Below, one piece after another: positions 10,187-20,830 of a stretch of 64,000 bases of DNA. The stretch is from NCBI RefSeq assembly GCF_000372725.1, contig NW_005201392.1:863620-927619 (forward strand), given 5' to 3'. Every line of letters begins with the position of its first letter. Position 1 is the first letter of the stretch. The translations under genes and the position numbers were made by a program. Under the pieces are notes generated by a model. It was not told the origin of the DNA and ran no database searches. It saw nothing but the letters and a program-made list of their open reading frames with translations. Source of the stretch: Emiliania huxleyi CCMP1516 (Eukaryota; Haptophyta; Isochrysidales; Noelaerhabdaceae).

Positions 10187-12130
10187 CCAACACCACCACC
10201 ACCACCACCACCAACACCACCACCACCACCAGGTCACCGAGACGATTGGAAGTATCACCGGCTCTTACTACCAGTCGCCGATGATCTTCACAGCGACGGG
10301 GGGGGCGCCACCGAACGGTACCCCTCCCCCCCCCCCCCCGCCTCTCTCCCCTAGACTAGATTAGATTAGAGTCGAGCTCGTCGGAGTGGTGTCTCGCCCT
10401 CTCGCCCTCTTCCCCACGGCACACACCCTCCCATTCGCAGCCAAGTGCAAGTACGCCATCCCCGACCTCCACGCTCGCCGTCGTCTCCAAGACCCGTCGG
10501 TCATCGAGGACTACCCGTACGAGTTTCTTCAGCCTCCCGCACCGGGGCAGGTCTACCCATACAAACTGGGCCTGGCGGCGGACATCGGTCAGACGAGCCT
10601 CTCTGAGAAGAACATGAACGTGCTGATTGAGGGCCTCGACGGGCTGGAGAATAATCCCGTTTTCCTCCTGGGGGGCGACCTGTCGTACGCCGACGGCTTC
10701 AACCCTCGTTGGGATACCTGGTCCATGATGTTTGAGCCGCTCATCTCCAAGGTTCAAATGCTCACGTGCCCCGGTAACCACGAGGTGCGTCTGCCGACAC
10801 ATCTCGGCAGCCAGCCACAACCTTGCCATTATTCCGCCACCTCGCCACAACCGTCGCAGGTGTCGTCGAGCGAGCAGTTTGTGAACTACGACGCGCGCTT
10901 CCCCACACCGTACAAGGCGTCCGGCTCGACCTCTCCGCACTGGTTTTCCAAGGAGGTCGGCCCCGTCCACGTCATCTCCCTCTGCTCATACTGCGCCACG
11001 CACCCGGGCTCGTGGCAGTACGAATGGCTTGTCAGCGACTTCGAGTCGATCGACCGCGAGAAGACTCCGTGGGTCATCGTCATGACGCATGCGCCGTGGT
11101 ACAACTCGAACTCCGCGCACCAGGGCGAGGCGGAGCCGCATCGCGTGGACATGGAGGAGCTCCTGTACGACAACGGCGTCGACATTTTCATGAACGGGCA
11201 CGTGCACTCGTACGAGCGCTCCATCGGTGTGTACAACGGCTGCCTCAACGAGTGCGCACCCAACTTTATCACCCTCGGCGACGGAGGCAACTACGAGGGC
11301 ACCTACTACAACTGGATCCAGCCGCCGCCGTGGTCGGTGGTGCGCGAGTCGTCCTTCGGTGTGGCATTCCTGGAGATCGAGAATGCGACACACGCGTACT
11401 GGAATTGGACGAGGCAGGGCTGCGAGAAGGGCCCCGTCCCTGGCACCGACCAGGCCATCTCGGTCCTAGACGATGGGCCGCCCGACTGGGCCATCGACCT
11501 CGACCCCGAGTGCGAGGGCATGCTGGGCGGCGAATGGTCGACCGACCGCTTTTCCGCAGACCGCACGTGGATCGTTCGCCCCGAGCCCTCCAAGCGCAAG
11601 CCAGCGGCCAACTCCGCCTGTCCCGCCAAAAACGACGCGCCTTGCACTTTCCCGCCGTACCCGCCAGCCCCGCCACCGCCGCCTGACCCACCCCCGGCCC
11701 CGCCGGCCCCGCCCCCGCGGCAGCACCCCACTTGCAATCCCGGAGACCCGCCCTGCCTTCCGCGAAACCCGCCCTACACGTGCATGTGCGTCAAGCCGGG
11801 CGGCCCCTCGCGGCGCAACATGCTCTTCGGCCCCATCCCGCCACCGGACGACGGCGACTGCTACTGCCTCCCGCCGCTCGACGAGATCCCTATGGGGGAA
11901 CTAGCGGTCACGCATTTCTCGGACGATCCGCGAGAGAACCAGTGCGCCCCTGCCAGCCTCTCGGCGAAAACCTCGCGGTCAAGAGCCCCATTTTTCGCCC
12001 CGCCACCTGCAGGCTACTGCACCGCATGGCCGCCAAGTACGACCACAAGAAGAAAGCCTGCCTGGATGCAATCAAGGACTCCATCGCCGTTGGCGAGAAC
12101 CCGCTCGAGAGCATGCTGGGCTCCTGCTGA
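9206..12130 (+). CDS. Purple acid phosphatase (metallophosphoesterase) with Cys/Pro-rich tail
   Basis: Exons 9206-9517, 9671-9761, 9832-10052, 10233-10317, 10441-10784, 10860-11977, 12013-12130 sum to 763 codons in frame. All five metal-binding blocks of purple acid phosphatases are present: ADIGQTS (about 283), GDLSYADG (315), GNHE (350), VIVMTHAPWY (423) and GHVHSYER (463). The first block has AD instead of the usual GD but keeps the metal-binding Asp. Residues 60-115 resemble the fibronectin-like domain (IMWTGP, VHVQCG, ATSFTYSM). The tail after about 600 is Pro-rich then Cys-rich. Such enzymes release phosphate from organic esters, usually outside the cell; MMWLVATAAPAQA may be a short leader. 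Introns 1-3 start with GC; intron 6 (11978-12012) is only 35 nt. Start is the first of two adjacent ATGs. Confidence 0.85.
10053..10232 (+). repeat. GC-AG intron made of (CA)n and (CAC)n tracts
   Basis: Intron 3 of the phosphatase gene. After AAG|GCGCTC and a C-rich stretch comes a (CA)n tract at 10117-10185, then (CAC)n to the acceptor CACCAG at 10232. Reading through would encode poly(HT) and poly-His; splicing joins FYYK to VTETIG. Confidence 0.8.
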
Positions 12131-12798
12131 GGTAGGTGGGCGCGGCGCATGCGGCGCTGGGGGTGGCGCTGGCCCAAAGCAAAAGTGTTGGGCCGTTGCG
12201 AGCCGGCAAGCTCTGCCGCGTCTCGGCCTCTCTCCGCTCTTTCAGATCCCGCGCCGCCCCCGGGCCGCCGGGGACAGATAAGTGTGTCTACCGCGCTGCA
12301 CACACACGCGCGCGAGCCGCGAGCACACTCGAATCTCGATTGCGCAAGGTCGCGTAAAAACTATGTGACGCCAATCCTTTTTTGCACACAGTTTGGAAGA
12401 GTGTGGCCTAGGCGGGTAGGCCTAGGCGTGGGTGGCGCGCGCGCGTCCCTTGCGTTTTTACTCTAGTGTAGCTGTCTCGTGACTCGTTTGAGAATGCCCC
12501 CCGCGCCCCACAGCCCCGCGCGAACACACACGGGGCGCGGTCGGGGCTCTGGCGAGCGGCGTCCGCGGACACCGCGCAAACCCTCGCCGTGAACCCTCGC
12601 CGTGCCCCCGCCGCCCCCATGCACGTCCACGGCTCTCGTTCCACCGACTCACTCACAGGGCCCAAATCGCCAGCAAAGGATTTGCCCCGCCCCCTCGGGT
12701 GCAGCCCGCCACCACCCCGCAGGAGCACCACTGCGTCGCTGCCTGCTCTTGCCGCCGTCCCCACTGCCCCACCCGCTTCATCCGCAGCGAGCAGGCCG
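12131..12798. other. Intergenic region between convergent genes
   Basis: 668 bp between the phosphatase stop and the stop of the LNR/kringle gene. It includes a TAGGCGGGTAGGCCTAGGCG block near 12408 and GC-rich low-complexity sequence. No gene or strong repeat seen. Confidence 0.4.
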
Positions 12799-15700
12799 TC
12801 ACATCTCCACCTGCTTCATCTCCTCGACCGTGTAGCCGCGCAGCTTGAGCTCCTCCTTCCGCTTGCGGTACAGCACCAGCCGCAGGATCACCAGCCCGAC
12901 GGCGACGCCCGAGCAGACGCCCGCGCCAACCATCACGAGCGAGTACCCCTTGCGCGGGATCGCCACGCCCGCCTCGTTGGCCGCCTCCAGGATCGTGGCG
13001 AGGGAGAGGCCGACACCGCAGTCGCCGGCGTCGTACGCGCACGAGGTGATGTTGCAGCGGAGGTCGCACCGCCCGTTCCCGAGGATGTTTGCGCAGTCGA
13101 CGGGGCACTGGTTGCGATAATCCATCACGGAGTTGGCGCTCGACTCGCACTTGTCCGACGGCGGCGGTACGGAGCAGAGCTCCCAGCGCGCGCCCCCGAT
13201 GGTGTAGCACCACGGCCCAATCTCCTCCGAGCCCGGGTTTCGGCAAAAGTTGTGCCCTCCGAGCCCAAAGGTTGGAAAGGCGAGGACAGTCTTGGTGTGC
13301 GCGTTGGGCGTCTGGTGCGACCAGACCTGGCACTGGTGGCCCGCCGCCGAGACCGCCACGTGGCCGCGATAGTCGATCCCGCGGCTGTCCGTGTAGCACT
13401 CGTCCGCCTCGTGCGAGCAGTCGTGCCCGTCCCAGCCGCACGCCTCGTTGTTGCACTGCTCGTCGCACTCGTCGTCGTCGATCCAGTTGGGCATGCAGCC
13501 GTCGGCGCACCCGCTGTCGGCGGTGCAGTCGGTGCCGTCCCACTGGCACGCCGAGTTGTAGCACGCCTCATCGCAGTAGCCGTCGCCGATCCACGCCACC
13601 GGGCACGCGGTGGCGCAGTTGTCCTCAAAGCCGTACCCGCCGTCGTAGCCGCAGTCGCCGCCGTCCCACACGCACTCGGTCGTGTTGCAGGCGATGTCGC
13701 ACTCGGCGTTGCCGAGGCGCAGGTCGTCGCAGCCCGGAGAGCACGAGGTGGCCACAAAGTCGTCGTAGTCCATCATGTCGCCGCCCGCGACGGCGTCGGC
13801 CGCGTCCTGCGTGTAGTTGTACAGGAAGAGCTTGAAGTCGCCCTCCTCGAAGCCCGAAACGCCGATGTGCAGCTTGCACTCCTCCTCGTCGGTAAGCGGC
13901 GGTGGCGGCGGTGGCGGGGGCGGCCGGGGAGGCACGCTGCAAAAGCCGCAGGTGTAGTCGCACAGCCCTGCCAGAGGGGGCGAGGGGTGTAAGGGTGGCA
14001 CGGGCGAGAGCGCCGGTGGGGGCGGCTAGGAGGTGTCTGGGAGGCGTCCGAGAGGCGTCTAGTCTCCGAGGTGCCTGGCAGCAGGCAGCTCGGGCAGAGC
14101 AGCGTCTCGCACACGCTGAGGTGCGAGGGGCAGTACCCGGGCGTCGCCGCGTCGACGCACTCCTCGGTGGCGGCGACGGTAGTGGCGGCGGTGAGCGTGG
14201 CGCGCTGCGGGCGGAGGGGCGAGGTGAATCGAGGGGAGGGGAGGGGAGGAGGGAAAAGGGACGGCGACCTGCTGCCGCCCGTCGAAGTCCTCGCTCGGCT
14301 TCCGGCCGCAAAAGAACTCGGAGGAGGCGGGCAGCGTGAACTGCTTGACGCCGACCGACTCGTCGAGCCACCTGAGCACGAGCAGCCAGCGCAGTGAGGA
14401 GACGCCGGTCACACACCCAGAGGCGAGTCGGGCAGCGAGGAAGTGATTGCGGGGGTTGCGGCGGCAGCGGGGAGGGGGTTGTGGTCGCACGTGGCGGAGG
14501 AGCGTGTGGGACGCGGCTCGCTGAAGGAGAGGAGGAGGTCGGCGTCTCCCTGGATCGGCAGCAGCACCACCTAGTCTCGCGCCCCGTCGGGGTCACACCT
14601 CGGGCCTGCTCGGAGGCCGGTACCGGCGGCGGCGGCGGAGGCGGCGGCGAGGGCGGCGGCGGCGAGGGCGGTGGTGGCGAGGGCGGCGGCGGCGAGGGCG
14701 GTGGTGGCGAGGGCGGCGGCGGCGAGGGCGGCGGGGAGGGGGCGGCGGGGAGGGGGCGGTGGCGGCGGGGAGGGGTGCGGCGCGCCTTTACGCCCTGCAT
14801 GCTGGGCGGCACGTTCGCGACGTAGTAGAGCACCTCGAGCTCCTTGACGTGGCCGTTTGCCCTGCGCGGACGCACCCGCGGCGAGGGGGCTGGTGAGGGG
14901 AGAGGCGCGGGAGATGCAGCCTCGGGCGGCCTCGGGCGATGCGACCTCGGCCGATCTCGGGCGATGCGACCTCGGCCGATCTCGGCCGATCTCGGGCGAT
15001 GCGATCTCGGCTGATCTCGGGCGATGCGATCTCGGCTGATCTCGGGCGATGCGATCTCGGCTGATCTCTGGCGATGCGATCTCGGCCGATCTCGGCGGCG
15101 CATCACCCCTCGCGCAGCTTGAGCGGGATGAGGCCGTCCGCGCGGGTCTGCGCCGAGCTGAGCAGGCTCGGCTCGCTCGCGTCGCATCTGTGGCCGTGCG
15201 GGGTGGGCGAGAGGCAGGCTGAGGAGGGGGGGCGTGCGAGGAGAGCACCCCCGGAAGAGGGGGGGGGGGGGGGGGGATAGGGGGGGAGGCCTCAGGCCCC
15301 CGGGGGGCGTGGGTGGGGGTGGTGGGGGGAGGGAGGAGGGTGTGTCGTGGGCGTCTCACGCTCGCTCGCTCGCTCGCTCTCCCTCCCTCCCTCCCTCTCT
15401 CCCCTCCTTCCCTCCCTCTCTCCCCGCCCTCCCCCTCCCTCTCCCTCTCCCTCCAGCGCTCACTTCTCCGGCTGCCCAACGTCGCACTCCTCCCACTCCA
15501 CCTCTGGGTAGTCGGTCGTGTAGCACCACGGCCCAGTCCTGCGTGGGGAGACGTGAAGAGAGGGGGGGGGATGGGGGGAGATATGGGGAGATATGGGTAG
15601 TCGGCCGTGCAGCACCACAGCCCAGTCCTGCGCCACGCCAGCTCACACACCCATCAGACAGCGCGGCAGCGCGCAGTCTTGTGTCGCAGCACCGCACGCT

Positions 15701-17387
15701 AGCACGGGCCACGCAGACCGCGAACACGGCGAATGCGGCGGAAGGCGGCCGAGCACACTGTTGGGTACGTGCCGCCCCTCCCTCGAGTGCTGTGTGAGGA
15801 CACACCGGTGCGAGAACACACACCGGCCTGTGCTGCCGCAGCTCACGCCTCCGCATCTACGCGCCTGTGCTCTCGGCCGGTGGGGTTGCGGCAGTAGTTG
15901 TGCCCACCTGCGGGGGAGATGTGGGGAGATGTGGGGAGATGTGGGGAGATGTGGGGAGATGTGGGGAGATGTGGGGAGGTGTGGGGAGATGTGGGGAGAT
16001 GTGGGGAGAGGTGGGGAGGTGTGGGGAGGTGTGGGGAGGTGTGGGGAGGTGCGGGGAGGTGTGGGGAGGTGTGGGGAACGTGTGGGGAAGGTGTGGGGAG
16101 GTGTGGGGACGGTGTGGGGAGGGTGTGGGGAGATGTGGGCAGTTGTTACCGAGCCTCTGACAGCGCTAGCGAAATCTTAGCCATCGTCCAGGTACTGAGA
16201 GTGTGTAGAGCTTACATTGAGGCTTTGGATTTGTTGGGTTGNNNNNNNNNNNNNNNNNNNNNNNNNNNNNNNNNNNNNNNNNNNNNNNNNNNNNNNNNNN
16301 NNNNNNNNNNNNNNNNNNNNNNNNNNNNNNNNNNNNNNNNNNNNNNNNNNNNNNNNNNNNNNNNNNNNNNNNNNNNNNNNNNNNNNNNNNNNNNNNNNNN
16401 NNNNNNNNNNNNNNNNNNNNNNNNNNNNNNNNNNNNNNNNNNNNNNNNNNNNNNNNNNNNNNNNNNNNNNNNNNNNNNNNNNNNNNNNNNNNNNNNNNNN
16501 NNNNNNNNNNNNNNNNNNNNNNNNNNNNNNNNNNNNNNNNNNNNNNNNNNNNNNNNNNNNNNNNNNNNNNNNNNNNNNNNNNNNNNNNNNNNNNNNNNNN
16601 NNNNNNNNNNNNNNNNNNNNNNNNNNNNNNNNNNNNNNNNNNNNNNNNNNNNNNNNNNNNNNNNNNNNNNNNNNNNNNNNNNNNNNNNNNNNNNNNNNNN
16701 NNNNGAGGGGGGGGGGGCGGGCGGTGTGGCTAGTCTGAGCGAGCAATTCGTCTTTGGGAGCAGGTAGTCTCGGCACGCAAAGCAGCCGGGCTGCGCCCGT
16801 CTGCAGCCAGGGCGCTGTGAGAGCCTCCCTGCAGCCAGGCCACTCTGTGCGACCTCCTCTCCCTCTGCGAGGCAGGTGCGCGCCCTACAGGTGCAAGCGG
16901 CGTCCACCTGGCAGGTCCTCCCGGACTTGGTGTGGTCAACCTTGCCGCGGTAGTCAGCGCCATTCGGCTGCTCGAAGCACTCGCTCGCGTCGTGGAAGCA
17001 GTCCCGGCCCTGCGCGAGGCGCGGGAGCCGCAGCACGCGTGCTGAGTGGCCGCGCGTGGTGCGTGTGCCAGAGAGTGGCTTACGCTGGCGGGATGGCGCC
17101 GAGCGGGGAGCGGGCACGCACATCCCAGTGGCAAGCCTCGATGTTGCACTCCAGGTCGCACGCGCCGTCGTCTATCCACTGCGCACGAGGGAGACCGGGT
17201 GCAGCTCACGGGCGTGCCCAGAGGGCGGGCAGGCCCAGTGCGGTGTGGCAGGACAGGGCCACGCCTCGTTGGGACAGTTGTACACGCAGTTGTCCTCCCA
17301 CTGCAGCTGACGCGGATCCGTCGGCGTCACCGCCGCAGCAGTGTCGGCCGCGGATACTACGGCTGCTGGAGCTAGCGACAGCAGCAT
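12799..17387 (-). CDS. LNR/kringle/ShK mosaic membrane protein, interrupted by assembly gap
   Basis: A many-exon type I membrane protein. It starts at 17387 with a signal peptide (MLLSLAPAAVVSAADT), then an LNR split over two exons (NCVYNC, WIDDGACDLECNIEACHWD), GRDCFHDA, and a first kringle whose start (ADYRGKV, SGRTCQ) and end (GGHNYCRNP about 15900, GPWCYTTDYPEVEW about 15520) flank the gap. Further exons lie near 15190-15110, 14870-14780, 14400-14270 and 14180-14060. The last supplies a ShK-like six-Cys unit finishing in GLCDYTCGFC (about 13960). The final 13980-12799 exon carries three or more LNRs (C-x-WIGDGYCD, WDGTDC), a second kringle (YRGHVAVSAAGHQCQVW to GPWCYT), a last LNR, one TM helix (VGAGVCSGVAVGLVILRL) and a basic tail. 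LNR and kringle modules bind proteins or ligands outside the cell; the ligand is unknown. Internal splice sites are only partly resolved. Confidence 0.7.
14571..14785 (-). repeat. GGCGGCGGCGAGGGC tandem repeat, Pro-rich coding or intron
   Basis: Twelve-to-fifteen-bp units reading as [10 protein letters not shown] on the coding strand. The stretch follows the exon VANVPPSMQG and may be an extracellular proline spacer or an intron; frames do not decide it. Confidence 0.6.
14930..15105 (-). repeat. CCGAGAT minisatellite in an intron
   Basis: Repeats of ATCTCGGCCGATCTCGGGCGATGCG type, i.e. CCGAGAT(C) units on the coding strand, filling the intron between exon LKLREG and exon ANGHVKEL of the LNR/kringle gene. 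Confidence 0.8.
15506..15632 (-). repeat. 38-bp kringle-exon duplication around ATCTCCCC repeats
   Basis: Positions 15506-15543 and 15595-15632 are 38-bp copies with three differences, 89 bp apart. Each holds the kringle end WCYT(T/A)DYP on the coding strand. Between them lie GGGGAGATAT units. The only shared splice-like site is CAG|GA, so removing one 89-nt unit would need a GA-AG intron. Confidence 0.7.
15911..16137 (-). repeat. GGGGAGATGTG minisatellite (about 10 bp period)
   Basis: More than 20 units of GGGGAGATGTG/GGGGAGGTGTG run immediately upstream (in the gene's sense) of the kringle exon GGHNYCRNP. On the coding strand it reads CACATCTCCCCA, the same motif found in introns near 41640 and 50250. 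It probably fills an intron and abuts the assembly gap. Confidence 0.85.
16242..16704. other. Assembly gap (463 N)
   Basis: A run of N inside the LNR/kringle gene. The middle of the first kringle (the residues between SGRTCQ and GGHNYC) must lie here or in adjacent unread exons. The gap is flanked by the minisatellite at 15911-16137 and a G-rich run at 16705, so repeat collapse is the likely cause. Confidence 0.95.
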
Positions 17388-18827
17388 CCGTGATTTAGCT
17401 TCTGTTCTCGTGGCGAAGCGAGCGCCGTTGCCTAGGCTAGTTTTGAGAAAAAATAAACTACTCAGCGGAGCTGGGAATAGGACCGCCGCAAGCGGCGTGG
17501 CGTGGCAACCCCGGGCCCCGAAATAGCACAGTGACAGTCAGACATGCAACACGGGGACCCAGGGAAGGCGAGCAAAAACCTTATCGCGCGCGCTAGACGC
17601 CGACTCGGAGGCCCGCACCGGTCAGGCGCGCAGCCGGAGAGAGAGGGAGGCGCTCAATCGCCGAACTCGGCGAGCGCCTCCAGCGTCTCCGCTTCGTACG
17701 CACCCTCCTCCCAGCAATTGAGCGCCTCCTCCACCCCCGCGCCTGCGCCCGCAGCGTCCGTGCCCGCGAGGATGGCGCGGCGACGCGCTCCCTCTGCCGA
17801 GCCGCCTTCGCCTCCGCAAGCCCCCAGAAATGATGTCTATGTTCATTTGTAGGGATCCCTAGGTCTAGTTTTGAAAAAGAGAATTTTCGCGTCCCAGGGA
17901 CGCTCCACTCTACCTTAAGCTCCTGAGGGGCGCGTGGTTTTAACCACGTAGTATGACTACAGCCCACCCCAGACACCCTCCCTCTCCACACGTGTGCACA
18001 CACCCTCACCCTCACCCTCACCCCTCTCCTCTCTCTCTCTCTCTCCTCTCTCTCCTCTCCTTGTCTGTGCTGTCTGCCTGACTCAGGCACTAATTCTGCC
18101 GATGCGTGATTGTGTGTGGGCTGCTCCGAGGGGGCCCTGTGCGATCCGATGGGTAGGGAGTCTGTGCCCGGGCGGTGTCCGGTGCGGAGTCTCTCTCTGA
18201 TCCCACCTGTGGTGTTGGGTGTGAGGTCGTGGAAGCTTCGATCCCAAGGGGGGGAGCCGAGCCCACTCATAACCAACTCTCAGGGGCAGTAGGTGGGCGA
18301 GCCTCGAGCGCGCTCATCTCGATCGTCAAGGCGTCGCTACGCGCGGTCTTCCGCGGGGGGGGCTTCGTCGACGGGTGTGCGGGATCGCGGCGCAGTCAGT
18401 GCCGTGGCGATGCCTTCGGCTGTTTGCGGCGGGCGGCTTGCTGCTCGCTGCATGGCGAAAAACTCGTCTCGCCGCACACCAAGGGCTTATGCTCTGGCGA
18501 GATGTGAGGCGCATGCGCCCAGGAGGGGAGGGCGCATGCGTAACGACGCTGCTAGAGATGCCTTTCGGGGCCCAGAGATAATACTTCTGATGCCATGCAT
18601 GACCTAGTAGTGTCCCCAGCTATGGACGTGTCCACGTTGGAGCCAGGTGTGGTGTGGGCGCGAGAATAGCTCCGCCGTTCATGGAGGCAACCGATACGAG
18701 TCGACTGGTGTGTGTCGTCGTGGTTTCGTATCAAGAATACTCACTCACTCACAAAACGCGGCTCGCCGGCCTGCGCGCCGCGCCAGCGTGCGTCCACGTC
18801 GCCGCCAAATTTTTTTTCTATTCATTC
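17388..18827. other. Repeat-rich region without a confident gene
   Basis: Contains short pyrimidine tracts, (CT)n near 18030 and dispersed repeat C at 18543-18650. On the minus strand a short acidic frame ending EALAEFGD before a stop at about 17660 looks mildly gene-like, but no partner exon or family was found. Confidence 0.4.
18543..18650 (+). repeat. Dispersed repeat family C, copy 1
   Basis: About 108 bp with the landmarks GCTAGAGATGCCTTTCGGGG, CCCAGAGATAA and CCTAGTAGTGTCCCCAGCTA. A close relative lies at 44005-44128 in the same orientation with a few small insertions. No coding capacity; class unknown. Confidence 0.8.
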
Positions 18828-18948
18828 AGAGACTATGGAAAGTTCACGCCATGGCCCATTTCCTTTTCCTTTCTTTTTTTGGGCCCTGTGGGCACCCTGC
18901 CCTGCCCCCTTCTCGTGGCGATTACAGTTCACCGTTGCGACGCGTTAG

Positions 18949-19338
18949 GTCACGACGGAGAATCAGCAGCCCATCAGCTCCGTGACCGTCACCCCGGATA
19001 CCAAGAGCAAGCCTTCCAAGGCGAAGAAGTATCTCAAAAACTTCGAGATCTGGGTCGGCAAGAAGGCTGGAGAAAAGGCGGTGAAGTGCGGCGGACCATT
19101 TGCCTGGTCAAAAATCAAGAAGGGGCCAGTCACGGCGCCGTGCGACGCTGCCAAGTCCAAGCGCGTCTGCCACCCTTCCCACCGCCACGCCTCAATCCCG
19201 ACTAGTTCCCGTGACGATGGGCTGCCTGGGAAGCAAGCGCCCCCTCCCCCCCCCCCCCCGACCAGGCACCGCTACGTGACTATCATTCTCCCCGGCAAGA
19301 AGAAAACGCTCGCGTTTGGCGAGATAGAGGTGCGGTAG
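18949..19338 (+). CDS. Partial fucolectin/F5-8C-like domain gene
   Basis: Two exons, 18949-19160 and 19266-19338, joined by a GC-AG intron (AA|GCGCGT ... ACCAG|GCACC), give a continuous ~95-residue sequence: ISSVTVTPDT, FEIWVGKKAGEKAVKCG, then HRYVTIILPGKKKTLAFGEIEVR and a stop. The pattern (a small IYVG-like strand, a Cys, then RYVxIxLPG... EIEV at the C-terminus) resembles fucolectin/discoidin beta-sandwich domains that bind sugars. The 5' end is unresolved: the exon opens at an AG acceptor (GTTAG|GTCACG) with no convincing upstream exon, so it could be a gene fragment. Family call is tentative. Confidence 0.4.
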   Translation, partial: VTTENQQPISSVTVTPDTKSKPSKAKKYLKNFEIWVGKKAGEKAVKCGGPFAWSKIKKGPVTAPCDAAKSKRVCHPSHRHASIPTSSRDDGLPGKQAPPPPPPPTRHRYVTIILPGKKKTLAFGEIEVR

Positions 19339-19844
19339 TTGGGAGGCCTAGACTGCCAGCCTTCACACACAGGCACAACCCCAGCCTTCAACGGCAAGTT
19401 CCTGAACTCTCCTTTTCAGACGGTTTCTCGTCTGTGCAAGTTCGCTGTGAGTCTGACATATCTCGCGCTGCCATAAGAGCCGGAAGAGAGGGGCGGAGAG
19501 CGGGAGAGAGCTTTTTGATGATGAAATACATGCAATGTAGCACTTACCGCTACTGTACGCGCGGCGCGCATCCCCCTCTCTTGCCCTCCACGGCCGCTGA
19601 GCGGCGCAACGCAAAATGCCTCCCCGTCGCGCGCGCTAGCGGCTCGGCGAGTCGGCCGTCACCCGAGCAAGCGGGCGACTGTGGGCGACGGAGCCGCTGC
19701 GCCGTCGGGGCGACGGCTGCGGCGGCGATGGCGGCAGCGGGCCGGGCGGCTGCGGCGGCGGTGGCGGTGGTGGTAAGGGCGGCGGCAGCGCGGGCGGGGC
19801 AGCGCTCATGGGGCACAAGAAAGAGGCTGCACGGCCTGTGTACG

Positions 19845-20110
19845 GTCTGTGCTGCTCAGGTGCTGCTGTCGGGCTGGTCGGGCTGTCGGGCTGTCAGCGC
19901 TGCTGTCAGGCCACTGTGAGCTGTCGGGCTGTCGGGCAGCTGTCAGGCTGTCACGTTAGGGCCTGACAGCGACGGGTCGCCTCTGATGTCAGGCTCTGCT
20001 GTCAGGCTGTCAGATACGTGCTGTCAGACTGTCGGAGAAAGTGCTGTCAGCGCTGTCAGGCTGTCGGGCACTGTCAGGCGCTGTCCGGGGTTTGCTGTCA
20101 GGCTGCCAGA
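19845..20110. repeat. GCTGTC(A/G)GG satellite
   Basis: Irregular tandem units of CTGTCAGG/CTGTCGGG, 8-10 bp each, many copies. A related GTCGCT run lies at 20588-20622. Confidence 0.8.
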
Positions 20111-20588
20111 CCAGGGCTCAGACGCTGCCACGTTCGGCCGTGCCCCGGGAGGGGCGCGGTCGACACCAGAAGGGGGTCGTATACGTTCTCTAGAGACGAC
20201 GTAGTCGGGGACGTCCGCAATGGTATCACAATGGGGACGGACACGACGGGGCGAGGTGTGAAAGCACAGAGGCAACCAACACACACTAGGGTTCGGGATC
20301 GATCGGGAGAATGCTAGGGTTAGGGAGAGAGTGCCTGACGGGCTTCGGCCCGACGCGCCCTACACAGAGAAATTCTGAGGTAGAGGAGCAGGAGTTTTGC
20401 AAAACGTGTGAGACCGCGTACAAACGCTGCTGTGCATCAAGCGCTGAGAGCTACATCCACGCGCACCGGTGTCTTATTTTAGTCCATGGGGTGTAATGCA
20501 CAGATGGGTGGGTGGGCGGTTGGGCCCCTTCGCTGGTGCCTGTCACTAGGGCTAATGGCTGCCTCACTGTGGCGCTGGCGCTGCCTCG

Positions 20589-20621
<33 letters not shown>

Positions 20622-20740
20622 TCACTCGCAGGGTCCCGCGCTGACATTGTCACCGCCTGTCGCTGGCGTTCACTGGCTTCACTGTCACTGTCACTATGGC
20701 TGTCACTGTTCCTGGGTGCCTTTCACTCCTCCCTGGCAGC

Positions 20741-20830
20741 TGGCTGTCACCAGCTGTCACCAGCTGTCACCAGCTGTCACCAGCTGTCACCAGCTGTCAC
20801 CAGCTGTCACCAGCTGTCACCAGCTGTCGT
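20741..20830. repeat. CACCAGCTGT 10-bp tandem repeat
   Basis: Eight perfect 10-bp units of CAGCTGTCAC; each holds the palindrome CAGCTG. Part of the same GCTGTC-rich block as 19845-20110. Confidence 0.9.

Noticed and set aside
12589-13992. 467-codon plus-strand frame
   Set aside because: Antisense to the LNR/kringle exon; Val/Ala/Arg composition is that of a shadow frame.
15234-15797. Ser/Pro-rich plus-strand frame
   Set aside because: Composed of low-complexity CT and G tracts opposite the kringle gene.
17593-17850. Minus-strand frame ending EALNCWEEGAYEAETLEALAEFGD-like
   Set aside because: Looks like a real C-terminus by composition, but no upstream exon, family or splice support could be found.
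20287-20330. TTAGGG/TAGGGTT telomere-like motif
   Set aside because: Only two isolated motifs (CTAGGGTTCGGG, CTAGGGTTAGGG), not a tract; chance or remnant.
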